This document shows positions 8,091 to 15,971 of a stretch of 64,000 bases of DNA, in pieces. How positions within the stretch are numbered: position 1 is the first letter of the stretch; each line of letters opens with the position of its first letter. The translations under genes were made by a program, and so were the position numbers. The notes beneath the pieces were generated by a model. The model was not told the DNA's origin. It searched no databases and was given only the letters and a program-made list of their open reading frames with translations. The DNA is from Kumtagia sp052180275 (lineage in GTDB: Bacteria > Pseudomonadota > Alphaproteobacteria > Rhizobiales > Rhizobiaceae): assembly GCF_052180275.1 (NCBI RefSeq), contig NZ_CP197465.1, forward strand, positions 6,510,001 to 6,574,000, given 5' to 3'.

Positions 8091-10015
8091 CAATTGACGC
8101 CCTTGTACTTTGCTGCCAGCGCCTTTTCCTTTTCCGGATCGATCCACCAGGAATCGATATCGGGGCCGACATAGGTCGGCTGCTTTTCCGGGATGCCGAA
8201 CTTGTTCCAATAAGCCAGCCAGACAACCGGACGGGTGTATTGGGGGACGACGTAGAAGTTCCACAGCAGTACACGGTCGAGTGCGTTGGAGGCGGCAACA
8301 AGGTCCTCCCGGTCGGTCGCAAAGATCACCTTGTCCACCAACGCATCGACGACCGGGTTCTTGATGCCTGAGAGATTTCGCGAACCAGGCGTGTCGGCCG
8401 CCTTGGACGACCAGAAGTCCCGCTGCTCGTTGCCCGGCGATTCCGACTGAGAAAGAACGGACGTCAGCATGTCGAAATCGAAATTGTTGACCCGGTCGAC
8501 ATATTGGTTCGGGTCGACAATCCGCAGCGTAGCGGTCACGCCCACCTTCTTCAGCATGTTGATATAAGGATTGGCGATCACGCCGTCGGTGTCATTATTG
8601 CCGAGAATCTCGAAGCTGAAAGGTTGGCCGGTCTTTTCGTTGACCATCTTGCCGCCCTGGATCTTCCAGCCGGCTTCGGCAAAAAGCCTGACGACTTCGC
8701 GCAGATGCGCTCGCTCCGGCTCCGGCGGGCTGGCAGGCGTCGGCTGTGGCCGATCGTTGGGCTGTGCTTTCGGCTGCTCGTAAACCGGCAACCTGTATTC
8801 GGTGGTGAACACTTCGGGAGGCAGTTGGTCCTTGTACTGGTTCAGGATTTCCAGCTCCTTGCCTTTAGGCAGACCGCTCGACGCCAGTTCGCTGCCAACG
8901 AAGTAGCTGTTCACCCTGGTGTTGAAGCCGAAAAAGATGGTCCGGTTCATCGTCTCGAAGTCGAAGGCATAGGTCAGAGCCTCACGCACCTTCCGGTCCT
9001 GGAACAGTGGCCGCCGCATGTTCATGACGAAGCCCTGCATCGACGCCCGTGACGTCGCCTCGAACTCCTGCTTGATGACGTCTCCGGCCTTGAACGCCGG
9101 GAAGTTGTAGAAGGTTGCCCAGCGCCGCGAGCTGTTCTCGGCCTGGATGTCCTCCAAGCCACCCTTGGTGAAGGCCTGCCAGGCGGCATTGTCGTCCTGG
9201 ATATAGATGTATTTACGCGTGTCGAAATTCTCGCGCCCGACCTTCACAGGCAGCTTCGCCGCCCAGTAGTCGTCGACGCGTTTCCAGATGATCTCCGAGC
9301 CCGGTTTGAAGCTATCGATCTTGTATGCGGCGGAGCCGAGCGGCGGCTCCAGCGTCGGCTGGGATATGTCACGCTTCTTGCCGCTGGCGTCCGTGCCTTC
9401 CCACCAGTGCTTCGGCAGAACAACCATATCGCCGATGATCTTAGGCAGTTCGCGATTGCCCTTCTGGTCAAAACGGAACTCCACCTCGCGGTCGTTGAGC
9501 GCCACCGCCTCGGTCACGTTCTCATAATAGCGGTTGTACATCGGGCTGTTAGCCTTCAGCACGTTGAAAGACCAGATGACGTCGTCGACGGTGATCGGTT
9601 GGCCGTCGTGCCACTTGGCACGCGGATCGAGCCGATAGGTCGCGGAAGAATAGTCGGCGGGGTATTTGTAAGCGTCTGCAATCAGCGGATGGCTGACGCT
9701 CGGTTCGTCGATCGCCTGCTCCATGAGCGTATCGTAAAGCAGGCCGCCGCCAAATTGCGCGAGGCCGGCCGCCGGCGCGCCGCGCACGATATAGGAATTG
9801 AAGCTGTCGAACGTTCCCGAAGCGACCAGATTCAGCGTGCCGCCTTTCGGCGCGTCTGGATTGACGTAATCGTAGCGCTGAAAATCCTTGCCGTATTTGG
9901 TTTCGCCCATCAGCGAGGACGACGTCTGCCACTCCTGGGCCTGGGCCGCCGTCACGGCGAGCAGGATCGCCGTCAGCGCCGGAACCAGTTTTCTCGCAAG
10001 CGGCAACACCGTCAT
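8090..10015 (-). CDS. yejA: YejA-type peptide-binding protein with Sec signal
   Basis: A 641-residue family 5 substrate-binding protein. A Sec signal peptide (hydrophobic core LVPALTAILLAVTAA, likely cleaved after AQA) is followed by the YejA motif YVNPDAPKGGTLN and LDPRAKWHDGQPITVDDV. I chose the ATG at 10015 because GGGAG lies seven bases upstream; the alternative GTG at 10021 would leave almost no spacing. It is first in the yej operon and overlaps its paralogue by ATGA. It would bind oligopeptides in the periplasm and pass them to YejBEF. Which of the two paralogues is the functional counterpart of E. coli YejA cannot be decided here; the Sec-type signal favours this one. Confidence 0.9.
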   Translation of the reverse strand: MTVLPLARKLVPALTAILLAVTAAQAQEWQTSSSLMGETKYGKDFQRYDYVNPDAPKGGTLNLVASGTFDSFNSYIVRGAPAAGLAQFGGGLLYDTLMEQAIDEPSVSHPLIADAYKYPADYSSATYRLDPRAKWHDGQPITVDDVIWSFNVLKANSPMYNRYYENVTEAVALNDREVEFRFDQKGNRELPKIIGDMVVLPKHWWEGTDASGKKRDISQPTLEPPLGSAAYKIDSFKPGSEIIWKRVDDYWAAKLPVKVGRENFDTRKYIYIQDDNAAWQAFTKGGLEDIQAENSSRRWATFYNFPAFKAGDVIKQEFEATSRASMQGFVMNMRRPLFQDRKVREALTYAFDFETMNRTIFFGFNTRVNSYFVGSELASSGLPKGKELEILNQYKDQLPPEVFTTEYRLPVYEQPKAQPNDRPQPTPASPPEPERAHLREVVRLFAEAGWKIQGGKMVNEKTGQPFSFEILGNNDTDGVIANPYINMLKKVGVTATLRIVDPNQYVDRVNNFDFDMLTSVLSQSESPGNEQRDFWSSKAADTPGSRNLSGIKNPVVDALVDKVIFATDREDLVAASNALDRVLLWNFYVVPQYTRPVVWLAYWNKFGIPEKQPTYVGPDIDSWWIDPEKEKALAAKYKGVN

Positions 10016-10106
10016 CCACACTCTCCCTGATCGTCTTCGGTCACATCACCACGCCACGAAACGCCAATCAAAACATGGCGCCTCGTGTCAGCGTATCCTT
10101 GATAGC

Positions 10107-10134
10107 AAAAAAGCCGGGCAGAACCCGGCTTTTT
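10107..10134 (-). terminator. Rho-independent terminator after the cytochrome c gene
   Basis: The stem AGCCGGG (10112-10118) pairs with CCCGGCT (10124-10130) around a five-base loop, with A-rich sequence on the left and T-rich sequence on the right. It could therefore terminate in both directions. It lies just past the stop of the minus-strand cytochrome gene (10160) and upstream of the yej operon start, so it most likely ends cytochrome c transcription and insulates the yej promoter. Confidence 0.82.
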
Positions 10135-10159
10135 CATGATTTTGCGAATTACAAATTTG

Positions 10160-10888
10160 TCATTGGGCCGGCGCTGGTGCAGGCGCCGGTTCGGCTGGTT
10201 TCGGAGCCGCTTCCGCCGGGGCCGGCGCGGCAGCTTCGGCCGGCGCGGCAGCTTCGGCCGGCTTGGCGGCATCGGCCGGCTTGGCGGCATCGGCCGGAGC
10301 CGACACATTCTCGGCGGCAGGAGCCGCCGGGGCGGCTGATGCCTCCGGCAGCGGCGCCGGGCTGTCGGCGGTGGTGCGCAGATAGGCGATCACGGCGGCG
10401 CGATCCTCGACCTTCTTCAAGCCGGCGAAGCCCATGGCCGTGCCCTTCACCAGCGCCTTGGGCGAGGCGAGGAAATGGTCGAGATGCTCGTAGTCCCAGA
10501 CCGTCTTGCCGCCGTCCGCGAATTCCTTCATCCCCGCCGAATAGGCGAAGCCGGCATGCGAGGCGACCGGGCGGTTGACCACGCCCCAGAGGTTCGGGCC
10601 GACCTTGTTGGCGCCGCCGCTGTCGTCGGTGTGGCAGGCCGCGCACTTCTTGAACACCGCCGCACCCGCCTCGGCGCTGGCTGTGGCCAGCAGCGGAAGC
10701 ACCGACTGCTCGGCCGCCGCCGCCTCGCCACCGCCGCTCGGCGCTTCCTCGGTGGCCTCGATGATAAAGCCGGGCTTTTCCGGCGCGGGAGCCGCGAAGA
10801 TCGCATCCGAAACCAATGAGATCGAAAAGACGATGAAGACCGCCCCCAGCAATCCGCCGATCACCTTGTTGAATTCGAAAGAGTCCAT
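10160..10888 (-). CDS. cycM: Membrane-anchored c-type cytochrome (CycM/cytochrome c552 type)
   Basis: A 242-residue protein. An N-terminal uncleaved helix (VIGGLLGAVFIVFSISLVSDAIF, about residues 8-30) anchors it to the inner membrane. A periplasmic class I cytochrome domain carries the haem motif CAACH, and its distal Met is probably in GTAMGFAGLKK. CycM-type proteins pass electrons from the bc1 complex to the aa3 oxidase in rhizobia. The start at 10888 has GGAG close upstream; the longer frame to 10936 has no such site. The last 60 residues are an Ala/Pro/Lys/Glu-rich tail built from six-residue repeats, which is not part of the haem domain and probably forms an extended periplasmic arm. 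A terminator follows the gene. Confidence 0.87.
   Translation of the reverse strand: MDSFEFNKVIGGLLGAVFIVFSISLVSDAIFAAPAPEKPGFIIEATEEAPSGGGEAAAAEQSVLPLLATASAEAGAAVFKKCAACHTDDSGGANKVGPNLWGVVNRPVASHAGFAYSAGMKEFADGGKTVWDYEHLDHFLASPKALVKGTAMGFAGLKKVEDRAAVIAYLRTTADSPAPLPEASAAPAAPAAENVSAPADAAKPADAAKPAEAAAPAEAAAPAPAEAAPKPAEPAPAPAPAQ
10221..10292 (-). repeat. Four 18-bp tandem units inside the cytochrome tail
   Basis: Two kinds of 18-base unit each occur twice in tandem: 10221-10238 with 10239-10256, and 10257-10274 with 10275-10292. On the coding strand they give AEAAAP twice and ADAAKP twice. Because each unit is a multiple of three, copy-number change by slippage would lengthen or shorten the cytochrome tail without breaking the frame. 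Confidence 0.9.
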
Positions 10889-11082
10889 CCGCTCCAGGCT
10901 CCTGATCTGCCCCTCTCGGCCGTGCATTTCCGGCACGCGGGCACGATGCCGCGACCGGGAAGCCGCCCGGTCAGGTCGGCGGGAAACTAGGTCTTTTGCT
11001 TGGTCGTTGCAACTCCTATAAGGGCGCTCGCCGTGAGACCTTTTGCCACTTTGGACAACCCTTTCGCATCGCCCCCCGGACC

Positions 11083-11817
11083 ATGACCAATCTCATCCTA
11101 ATCCCTGCCCGCATGGCCTCGACGCGCCTGCCGGGAAAGCCGCTTGCCGACATCGCCGGCAAGCCGATGATCGTGCATGTCGCAATGCGCGCGGCCGAAA
11201 GCGGGCTCGGCCGCGTCGTGGTGGCGACGGACACGCAAGCCGTAGCCGAATCAGTCCGGGCGCATGGCTTCGAGACGGTGATGACCCGCACCGATCACGA
11301 ATCCGGCTCCGACCGGATCTTCGAGGCGCTATCGGCGCTGGATCCTCAGGAGCGCGTCGATATCGTCATCAACGTGCAGGGTGACCTGCCGACCATCGAG
11401 CCCGCAACCATCGCCGCTGCGCTCTCGCCGCTCGACGACCCGGCGGTCGACATCGGCACGCTCGGTGTGGAAATCGTCCGCGAAGAAGAACGCACCAACC
11501 CGAATGTCGTGAAGATCGTCGGCTCGGCGCTGCCGTCGGCTCGGCTCAGGGCGCTGTATTTCACCCGCGCCACCGCGCCCTGGGGCGACGGACCGCTCTA
11601 TCATCATATCGGGCTTTACGCCTATCGCCGCGCGGCGCTCGCCCGCTTCGTCACCCTGCCACCCTCTCCGCTCGAAAAGCGCGAGCGGCTGGAGCAGTTG
11701 CGGGCGCTGGAGGCGGGCATGCGCATCGATGCCGCGATCGTCGGTGCGGTGCCGCTCGGCGTCGACACACCCCAAGACCTCGAACGGGCGCGTGAAGTCC
11801 TTAGCGGGAAAGTCTGA
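11083..11817 (+). CDS. kdsB: 3-deoxy-manno-octulosonate cytidylyltransferase
   Basis: A 244-residue nucleotidyltransferase. The N-terminus IPARMASTRLPGKPL, then DHESGSDRI and NVQGDLP, are the conserved CTP- and metal-binding motifs of KdsB. It activates Kdo with CTP to CMP-Kdo in the cytosol for lipopolysaccharide inner-core synthesis. The ATG at 11083 begins exactly at the family N-terminus; the open frame continues to 10996 without family similarity. It is divergent from cycM, and pheA begins two bases after its stop, so kdsB and pheA form one unit although their pathways differ. Confidence 0.95.
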   Translation: MTNLILIPARMASTRLPGKPLADIAGKPMIVHVAMRAAESGLGRVVVATDTQAVAESVRAHGFETVMTRTDHESGSDRIFEALSALDPQERVDIVINVQGDLPTIEPATIAAALSPLDDPAVDIGTLGVEIVREEERTNPNVVKIVGSALPSARLRALYFTRATAPWGDGPLYHHIGLYAYRRAALARFVTLPPSPLEKRERLEQLRALEAGMRIDAAIVGAVPLGVDTPQDLERAREVLSGKV

Positions 11818-11819
11818 CC

Positions 11820-12683
11820 ATGGCCGACAAGACCAACCGCATCTCGTTCCAGGGCGAGCCCGGCGCCAATTCCGACACGGCCTGCCGCAACATGTTCCCC
11901 AGCATGGAGCCGCTGCCCTGCCCGACCTTCGAGGATGCATTCAACGCGGTGGAGACCGGCAAGGCCGACCTTGCCATGATCCCGATCGAGAATACGATCG
12001 CCGGGCGCGTCGCCGACATCCATCATCTCCTGCCCGAATCGAAGCTGCATATCGTCGGCGAATATTTTCTGCCGATCCATTTCCAGTTGATGGTGCTGCC
12101 CGGCGTGTCAAGAAAAGAGATCAAGACCGTCCACAGCCATATCCACGCGCTTGGCCAGTGCCGCAAATACATCCGCAAGAACGGCTGGAAGCCGACTGTC
12201 GCCGGCGACACGGCCGGCGCGGCGAAACTCATCGCCGAGATCGGCGACCGCAGCATGGCCGCACTTGCGCCGAGGCTGGCCTCCAGCCTCTACGGGCTCG
12301 ACATTATCGAGGAGAATGTTGAGGACACCGACAGCAACGTGACGCGCTTCGTGGTGCTGACCCGCAGCAAGCAGTGGGTCGAGCGCCCCTCCGCCGATGC
12401 CCGCATGATGACAACCTTCGTCTTCCGCGTCCGCAACGTGCCGGCGGCGCTCTACAAGGCGATGGGCGGCTTCGCCACCAATGGCGTCAACATGACCAAA
12501 CTGGAAAGCTACCAGCTCGGCGCCTTCACCGCGACGCTGTTCTACGCGGACATCGAAGGGCACCCGGACGATGCCAGCGTCAAGAACGCACTGGACGAGT
12601 TGCGCTTCTTCTCCAAAGAAGTACGCATCCTCGGCGTCTATCCGCGCAGCGATTCGCGCGAGGAGTGGAACGTTGCGGACTGA
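11820..12683 (+). CDS. pheA: Prephenate dehydratase
   Basis: A 287-residue monofunctional prephenate dehydratase. The catalytic domain (residues 1-185) shows FQGEPGANSDTA at the start and the TRF motif in SNVTRFVVL. A C-terminal ACT domain (from about residue 198) contains NGVNMTKLESY, the usual phenylalanine-binding region for feedback control. It converts prephenate to phenylpyruvate in phenylalanine synthesis. No chorismate mutase domain is fused at the N-terminus, unlike enterobacterial PheA. It starts two bases after kdsB and is likely co-transcribed and co-translated with it. The gene converges with the Dabb-family gene, whose stop is 42 bases away. Confidence 0.95.
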   Translation: MADKTNRISFQGEPGANSDTACRNMFPSMEPLPCPTFEDAFNAVETGKADLAMIPIENTIAGRVADIHHLLPESKLHIVGEYFLPIHFQLMVLPGVSRKEIKTVHSHIHALGQCRKYIRKNGWKPTVAGDTAGAAKLIAEIGDRSMAALAPRLASSLYGLDIIEENVEDTDSNVTRFVVLTRSKQWVERPSADARMMTTFVFRVRNVPAALYKAMGGFATNGVNMTKLESYQLGAFTATLFYADIEGHPDDASVKNALDELRFFSKEVRILGVYPRSDSREEWNVAD

Positions 12684-12725
12684 ACCGACCTCCGGGAGCG
12701 GTCTTCCTCTTCCGGAGTCCCGCTC

Positions 12726-13019
12726 TCACCCCAGCGGCTCGTAGTCGATCTCCAAAAACTTCTCTACCTCCGGCACCCAGCGGTCGCGCACGAAGGCGAC
12801 GTGGAAAGGATGGTCGTTGTAGCCGGAATAGGCGGCCTGGTCGGCGAACTCCATTGAGAAGCCGAAGCGAAAATCGTTCTTGGGGCTGACTTGGCGAAGC
12901 TGCTCGAACTTCTCGACGCCGGGAATATCGGCGAGTTTCTTCGCCTCAGTCAGGAAAGCGCCCTCCTCGGACGAATCCGATTCGTGCCTGAGCGTGAACA
13001 CGACGGTATGGCGGATCAT
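12726..13019 (-). CDS. Dabb-family (stress-responsive alpha/beta barrel) protein
   Basis: A 97-residue protein beginning MIRHTVVFTLRH and ending VPEVEKFLEIDYEPLG, matching the ferredoxin-like dimeric alpha/beta barrel (Dabb) fold. The pattern of His near the N-terminus, FGFSMEFADQAAYSGYNDHP and a final FVRDRWVPEVE helix is typical. Members are small cytosolic proteins of mostly unknown role; some act as cyclases or stress proteins. The ATG at 13019 has GGGGAG upstream. It lies 31 bases downstream of nudC on the same strand and is probably in its transcription unit, which does not reveal its function. Confidence 0.8.
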   Translation of the reverse strand: MIRHTVVFTLRHESDSSEEGAFLTEAKKLADIPGVEKFEQLRQVSPKNDFRFGFSMEFADQAAYSGYNDHPFHVAFVRDRWVPEVEKFLEIDYEPLG

Positions 13020-13050
13020 GCGATCTCCCCTTTCGGCATGATAATGACGC

Positions 13051-13992
13051 TCAAGGGTTTTCGGCCCAGAAGCGGATGAGATGATAGGCGATCGCGCCCG
13101 AGGGCGGCACGAAGACGCCGCCTTCATGGCTCTTGGCGAGTGCTGCCAGCACCTCGTTTCGGGAAAACCAGCGGCAGTCTTCCAGTTCCGCCTCGTCGCG
13201 TACGATATCCTCGTTCAGCGCCTCGCCGAAGCAGCCGATCATCAGCGAATAGGGGAACGGCCAGGGCTGGCTTGCGTGATAGACGACGCGCCCCAGTCTT
13301 ATGCCCGCCTCCTCCAGCGTCTCGCGGCGAACCGCCGCCTCGATGGTCTCACCTGGCTCGATGAAGCCGGCCAGTGCGGAATACATGCCCGGCGCAAAAT
13401 GCGCGCCACGCCCAAGCAGGCATTTTTCGCGCGTCACCGTCAGCATGATGGCGACCGGGTCGGTGCGCGGAAAATGCTCGGCGCCGCAATTGGGGCAATG
13501 CCGCTTGTAGCCGCCGGCGCGGATTTCCGTCCTGTTGCCGCAGCGCCCGCAGAACTGGTGGTTGGCGTGCCAGGCGAGCAACGAGGCCGCCTGCGCCAGC
13601 GCGCCGATCTCGGAGGGGCCGAGAAGGCCCTGCGTATAGACCGAGCGATAGTCGATCGCCTTGATGGTTTCCGGCAGTTGCTCAGGTTCGACACCTGCGG
13701 TGACCGCAAGAACCGGGCCGCGCTCGTCGACACCGAGCAGGATCGCTTCGGCAATTTCCGCGCCGAGAGCTTCGGCCTCGCCTTGCGCGAAATAGATTTC
13801 GAACCCGCCGCCGTTAAGCTTCAGATACGAACGTCCGCCGCGCACCAGCATGATGCGCGCGACCGGATCGGCAAGCGTCTGCCGGACGGCCGCATCGCTG
13901 CGCTTTTCAGCTTGGCGGTCGATGCGATTGCCGGCGAAACCGACAAACTGGCTGGGCTCGCGCTCGGGCGCGTCGAAAAGGCGGAAGGTCAT
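13051..13992 (-). CDS. nudC: NAD(+) diphosphatase / RNA deNADding Nudix hydrolase
   Basis: A 313-residue protein with the full NudC layout: an N-terminal domain, a four-cysteine zinc ribbon (CGRCG then CPNCG, about residues 145-167), a complete Nudix box GFIEPGETIEAAVRRETLEE, and the family-specific SQPWPFPYS motif. It hydrolyses NADH/NAD to NMN and AMP and removes NAD caps from RNA. The start at 13992 was chosen because translation begins MTFRLFDAPEREP there; the frame extends to 14196 only into the neighbouring HIT gene. It is 43 bases downstream of that gene on the same strand. Confidence 0.93.
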   Translation of the reverse strand: MTFRLFDAPEREPSQFVGFAGNRIDRQAEKRSDAAVRQTLADPVARIMLVRGGRSYLKLNGGGFEIYFAQGEAEALGAEIAEAILLGVDERGPVLAVTAGVEPEQLPETIKAIDYRSVYTQGLLGPSEIGALAQAASLLAWHANHQFCGRCGNRTEIRAGGYKRHCPNCGAEHFPRTDPVAIMLTVTREKCLLGRGAHFAPGMYSALAGFIEPGETIEAAVRRETLEEAGIRLGRVVYHASQPWPFPYSLMIGCFGEALNEDIVRDEAELEDCRWFSRNEVLAALAKSHEGGVFVPPSGAIAYHLIRFWAENP

Positions 13993-14035
13993 GGCTGAAA
14001 CAGAATGACTAGCGGAATGAGTCGGGGCCTCAACC

Positions 14036-14455
14036 CTACAGCGCCGCCCGGACCTTGTCGATGAAGCTGTGCTTCTCGTGCGGCTTGTAAGGTTCGCGCG
14101 TCCCGAAGCCCCATACGGGACCCGGCCAATTCGGGTCGCCCTCGGAGCGAGCCACCACATGGACATGCAATTGGCGAACGATGTTGCCGAGCACACCGGA
14201 ATTGATCTTGGTGCAGCCGGTGGCGCGCTTCAGTCCTTGCGCGACCATATTGGTCTCGAAGGTCAGCATCGCCTGGTCGAGAGGGGTGAGGTCGTGCAAT
14301 TCCTCGATGCCCGGACGCTGTGGAATGAGCACCAACCAGGGCCAGCGCCGGTCGTTCATCAGCCGAAGTTCGCACAGGCCGAGCCACATCAGCGACACGC
14401 TGTCGGCATCCAGCCGGGCGTCGAGTTCAAAACCGGCCTTGAGGCCAGGCAGCAT
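14036..14455 (-). CDS. HIT-family hydrolase
   Basis: A 139-residue histidine-triad protein. The motif QLHVHVVAR replaces the first His of the canonical H-x-H-x-H triad with Gln, as in a known bacterial subgroup. The protein ends with GPVWGFGTREPY and a short helix. HIT proteins bind nucleotides and hydrolyse phosphoramidate or dinucleotide substrates. The ATG at 14455 fits the family N-terminus (MLPGLKAGFELDARL); an upstream open frame to 14569 is not conserved in character. It precedes nudC in the same direction, a reasonable pairing of two nucleotide-cleaning enzymes, but its exact substrate is unknown. Confidence 0.82.
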   Translation of the reverse strand: MLPGLKAGFELDARLDADSVSLMWLGLCELRLMNDRRWPWLVLIPQRPGIEELHDLTPLDQAMLTFETNMVAQGLKRATGCTKINSGVLGNIVRQLHVHVVARSEGDPNWPGPVWGFGTREPYKPHEKHSFIDKVRAAL

Positions 14456-14731
14456 CGGCGTTTCCCCTGTGTTTCGGAGGAAGCTAGATGCAGCGCCGTG
14501 TGCCTGCAAGCGAATGATTGGCGAGCACACCGGCAAAACATCCGGCAGGCGTTCCGCGATCATATGCACGGTCGACTTTCGACAGTTTCGGCGGTAGATT
14601 CTTCAGAACGAAATTTCACAATCGCGACATTAAATTTCTTCCTCGTGCTTAACCGGTCCTTAATGTCGTGATAGACGGATTTAGTAGTTTTCGCACTGTT
14701 TCCGTGTGCCGGGGATGAGGAGAACCTGAGA

Positions 14732-14977
14732 GTGCCGAAGACGAACCGACCTGCGGCCCCCGATGCAAAAGCAGGATTGCTGTTGAACCGTCTGCTTTTC
14801 GAACGGAAAGGGGACGAGTTCATTGATGCGCTGGCCGAAATGGTCCGCAATGAAAAATGGGTCATCGGCGACGAACCGTTGCTTCACCTTCTCGAGGTTG
14901 CGCGTTCCGTACGGTCTTCCGTCGGCATACAACATCGAGACGAACGGCCATCCGGCTGCGTTTCCGACGACCGGTAG
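14732..14977 (+). CDS. Small protein of unknown function
   Basis: An 81-residue frame starting GTG at 14732, with GAGGAG eight bases upstream. The middle (LLNRLLFERKGDEFIDALAEMV, quoted in part) looks like two amphipathic helices. The last 20 residues are polar and of low complexity. No family is recognised. A minus-strand frame covers the same bases but lacks a ribosome site. The 276 bases before it contain two TTAA-rich stretches similar to those before the penicillin-binding gene at 17574, compatible with a promoter. Coding status is moderate. Confidence 0.42.
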   Translation: MPKTNRPAAPDAKAGLLLNRLLFERKGDEFIDALAEMVRNEKWVIGDEPLLHLLEVARSVRSSVGIQHRDERPSGCVSDDR

Positions 14978-15014
14978 TCACTCTAGCTGACCAATATGCC
15001 TGTCGAGCGGCGGG

Positions 15015-15260
15015 CTATTTGCCTTTGTTTGACGTCGCGCGGGGGGCGGAAGACCAATGAAATCCGCCGGAGCGCGGCGGGCGCAGACCTCGCAGGATAT
15101 CGCCCGATTCCAGATAGGCCATCTCGATCAGGTGGGCCAGCATGTCGCAACGCTCCACCTCCACGATGGCTTTCAACTCCCGCAGCATCGAATGCACGTG
15201 AACGAGTTTTTCCCGGGTATCCTGGCAAATAGGTGTATTCACGTCTGACACCTCATGCAT
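15015..15260 (-). CDS. Small conserved-looking protein of unknown function
   Basis: An 81-residue protein with a clear helical core (LVHVHSMLRELKAIVEVERC, then a helix ending in YLESGDILRG). From recollection, similar short proteins are common in Mesorhizobium and relatives, with no assigned function. The ATG at 15260 is the first start. A GTG at 15242 is better placed, eight bases after GAGG, and may be the true one. It is isolated between two other small unknown genes. The regular spacing of Leu and charged residues suggests a soluble helical hairpin, but no domain is recognised. Confidence 0.5.
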   Translation of the reverse strand: MHEVSDVNTPICQDTREKLVHVHSMLRELKAIVEVERCDMLAHLIEMAYLESGDILRGLRPPRSGGFHWSSAPRATSNKGK

Positions 15261-15287
15261 CGATTGCTGCTTTTCGTCTCCGGACGG

Positions 15288-15647
15288 CTACAGCTTCCCG
15301 TCGTAACCCGCACAAATCGGAATCGCATCCGTACCTAAAACCAGGGCCGCCATCGATCCGGCATTTCCATTCCATCGAAAGACAGCGTTCCAGAGAGTGT
15401 CTCCCAGATCATCCACAGTCACACTCACACCCCCATAAACACCGCTTTCGCGGTCGGCCCCGGGAAAGTCCGCCGACCAGGACGTATAATCGACAGGCGT
15501 ATGGGCCACCCATTGACATAGTCGTCCCCAAGCCGCACGTCGCACATCCGCGACACCAAAGCCTTTGCTCATTTCAAGTAGCTTTGCAAGCCATTCGGTC
15601 AAGTCGCATTCGAGCGGATACGATGCTATCTGGCGATCTTTTTTCAT
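15288..15647 (-). CDS. Hypothetical protein, Trp-rich, unknown function
   Basis: A 119-residue frame with protein-like composition: an N-terminal helix (DLTEWLAKLLEMSKGFGVAD), six Trp residues spread along the chain, and beta-prone segments such as WNAVFRWNGNAGSMAALVLG. No signal peptide, membrane helix or known motif is visible. No convincing ribosome site precedes the ATG at 15647, so the exact start is open. It lies just upstream of the 15015-15260 gene on the same strand, 27 bases away, so the two could form a unit. The flanking sequence to the right turns strongly AT-rich, which hints at acquired DNA. Confidence 0.45.
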   Translation of the reverse strand: MKKDRQIASYPLECDLTEWLAKLLEMSKGFGVADVRRAAWGRLCQWVAHTPVDYTSWSADFPGADRESGVYGGVSVTVDDLGDTLWNAVFRWNGNAGSMAALVLGTDAIPICAGYDGKL

Positions 15648-15971
15648 GCTTGACGGCTACGGAAGATCAGGGCGGATACCGATTCGTATATCGGGATAGT
15701 TGTAAAATAATTTTCCGCCAAGTCCGCCACCCTGATCACGCTTTTCTGCGGATCGAGACATTTTTTGTACCTAAGTACAATTTACCTGAGCCCTAAACTC
15801 CATTTTTTTACATCATGATGTTTATATACTGGAATTCTATCAAGCTATAAAAAATTGTTATATATTCGCAATCGGAAATACAACTGCCCACAATCCCTGC
15901 GTGCATTTTCAATATCGGATATCGTCATTGCCATGACAGCATCCCTGCGGCGATAGCTACCGGAGATTGTC
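15648..15971 (+). other. AT-rich non-coding leader before the RTX gene
   Basis: About 320 bases without a convincing gene. The part from roughly 15770 to 15900 is conspicuously AT-rich (for example runs of T at 15805-15811 and TTGTTATATATT near 15855). It probably contains the promoter of the calcium-binding repeat gene, whose ribosome site GGAG lies just before the ATG at 15972. No operator or hairpin was recognised. Confidence 0.5.

Noticed and set aside
14560..14935. Minus-strand frames over the small gene at 14732
   Set aside because: No ribosome site and no family similarity; the plus-strand frame has GAGGAG at good spacing, though it too is uncertain.
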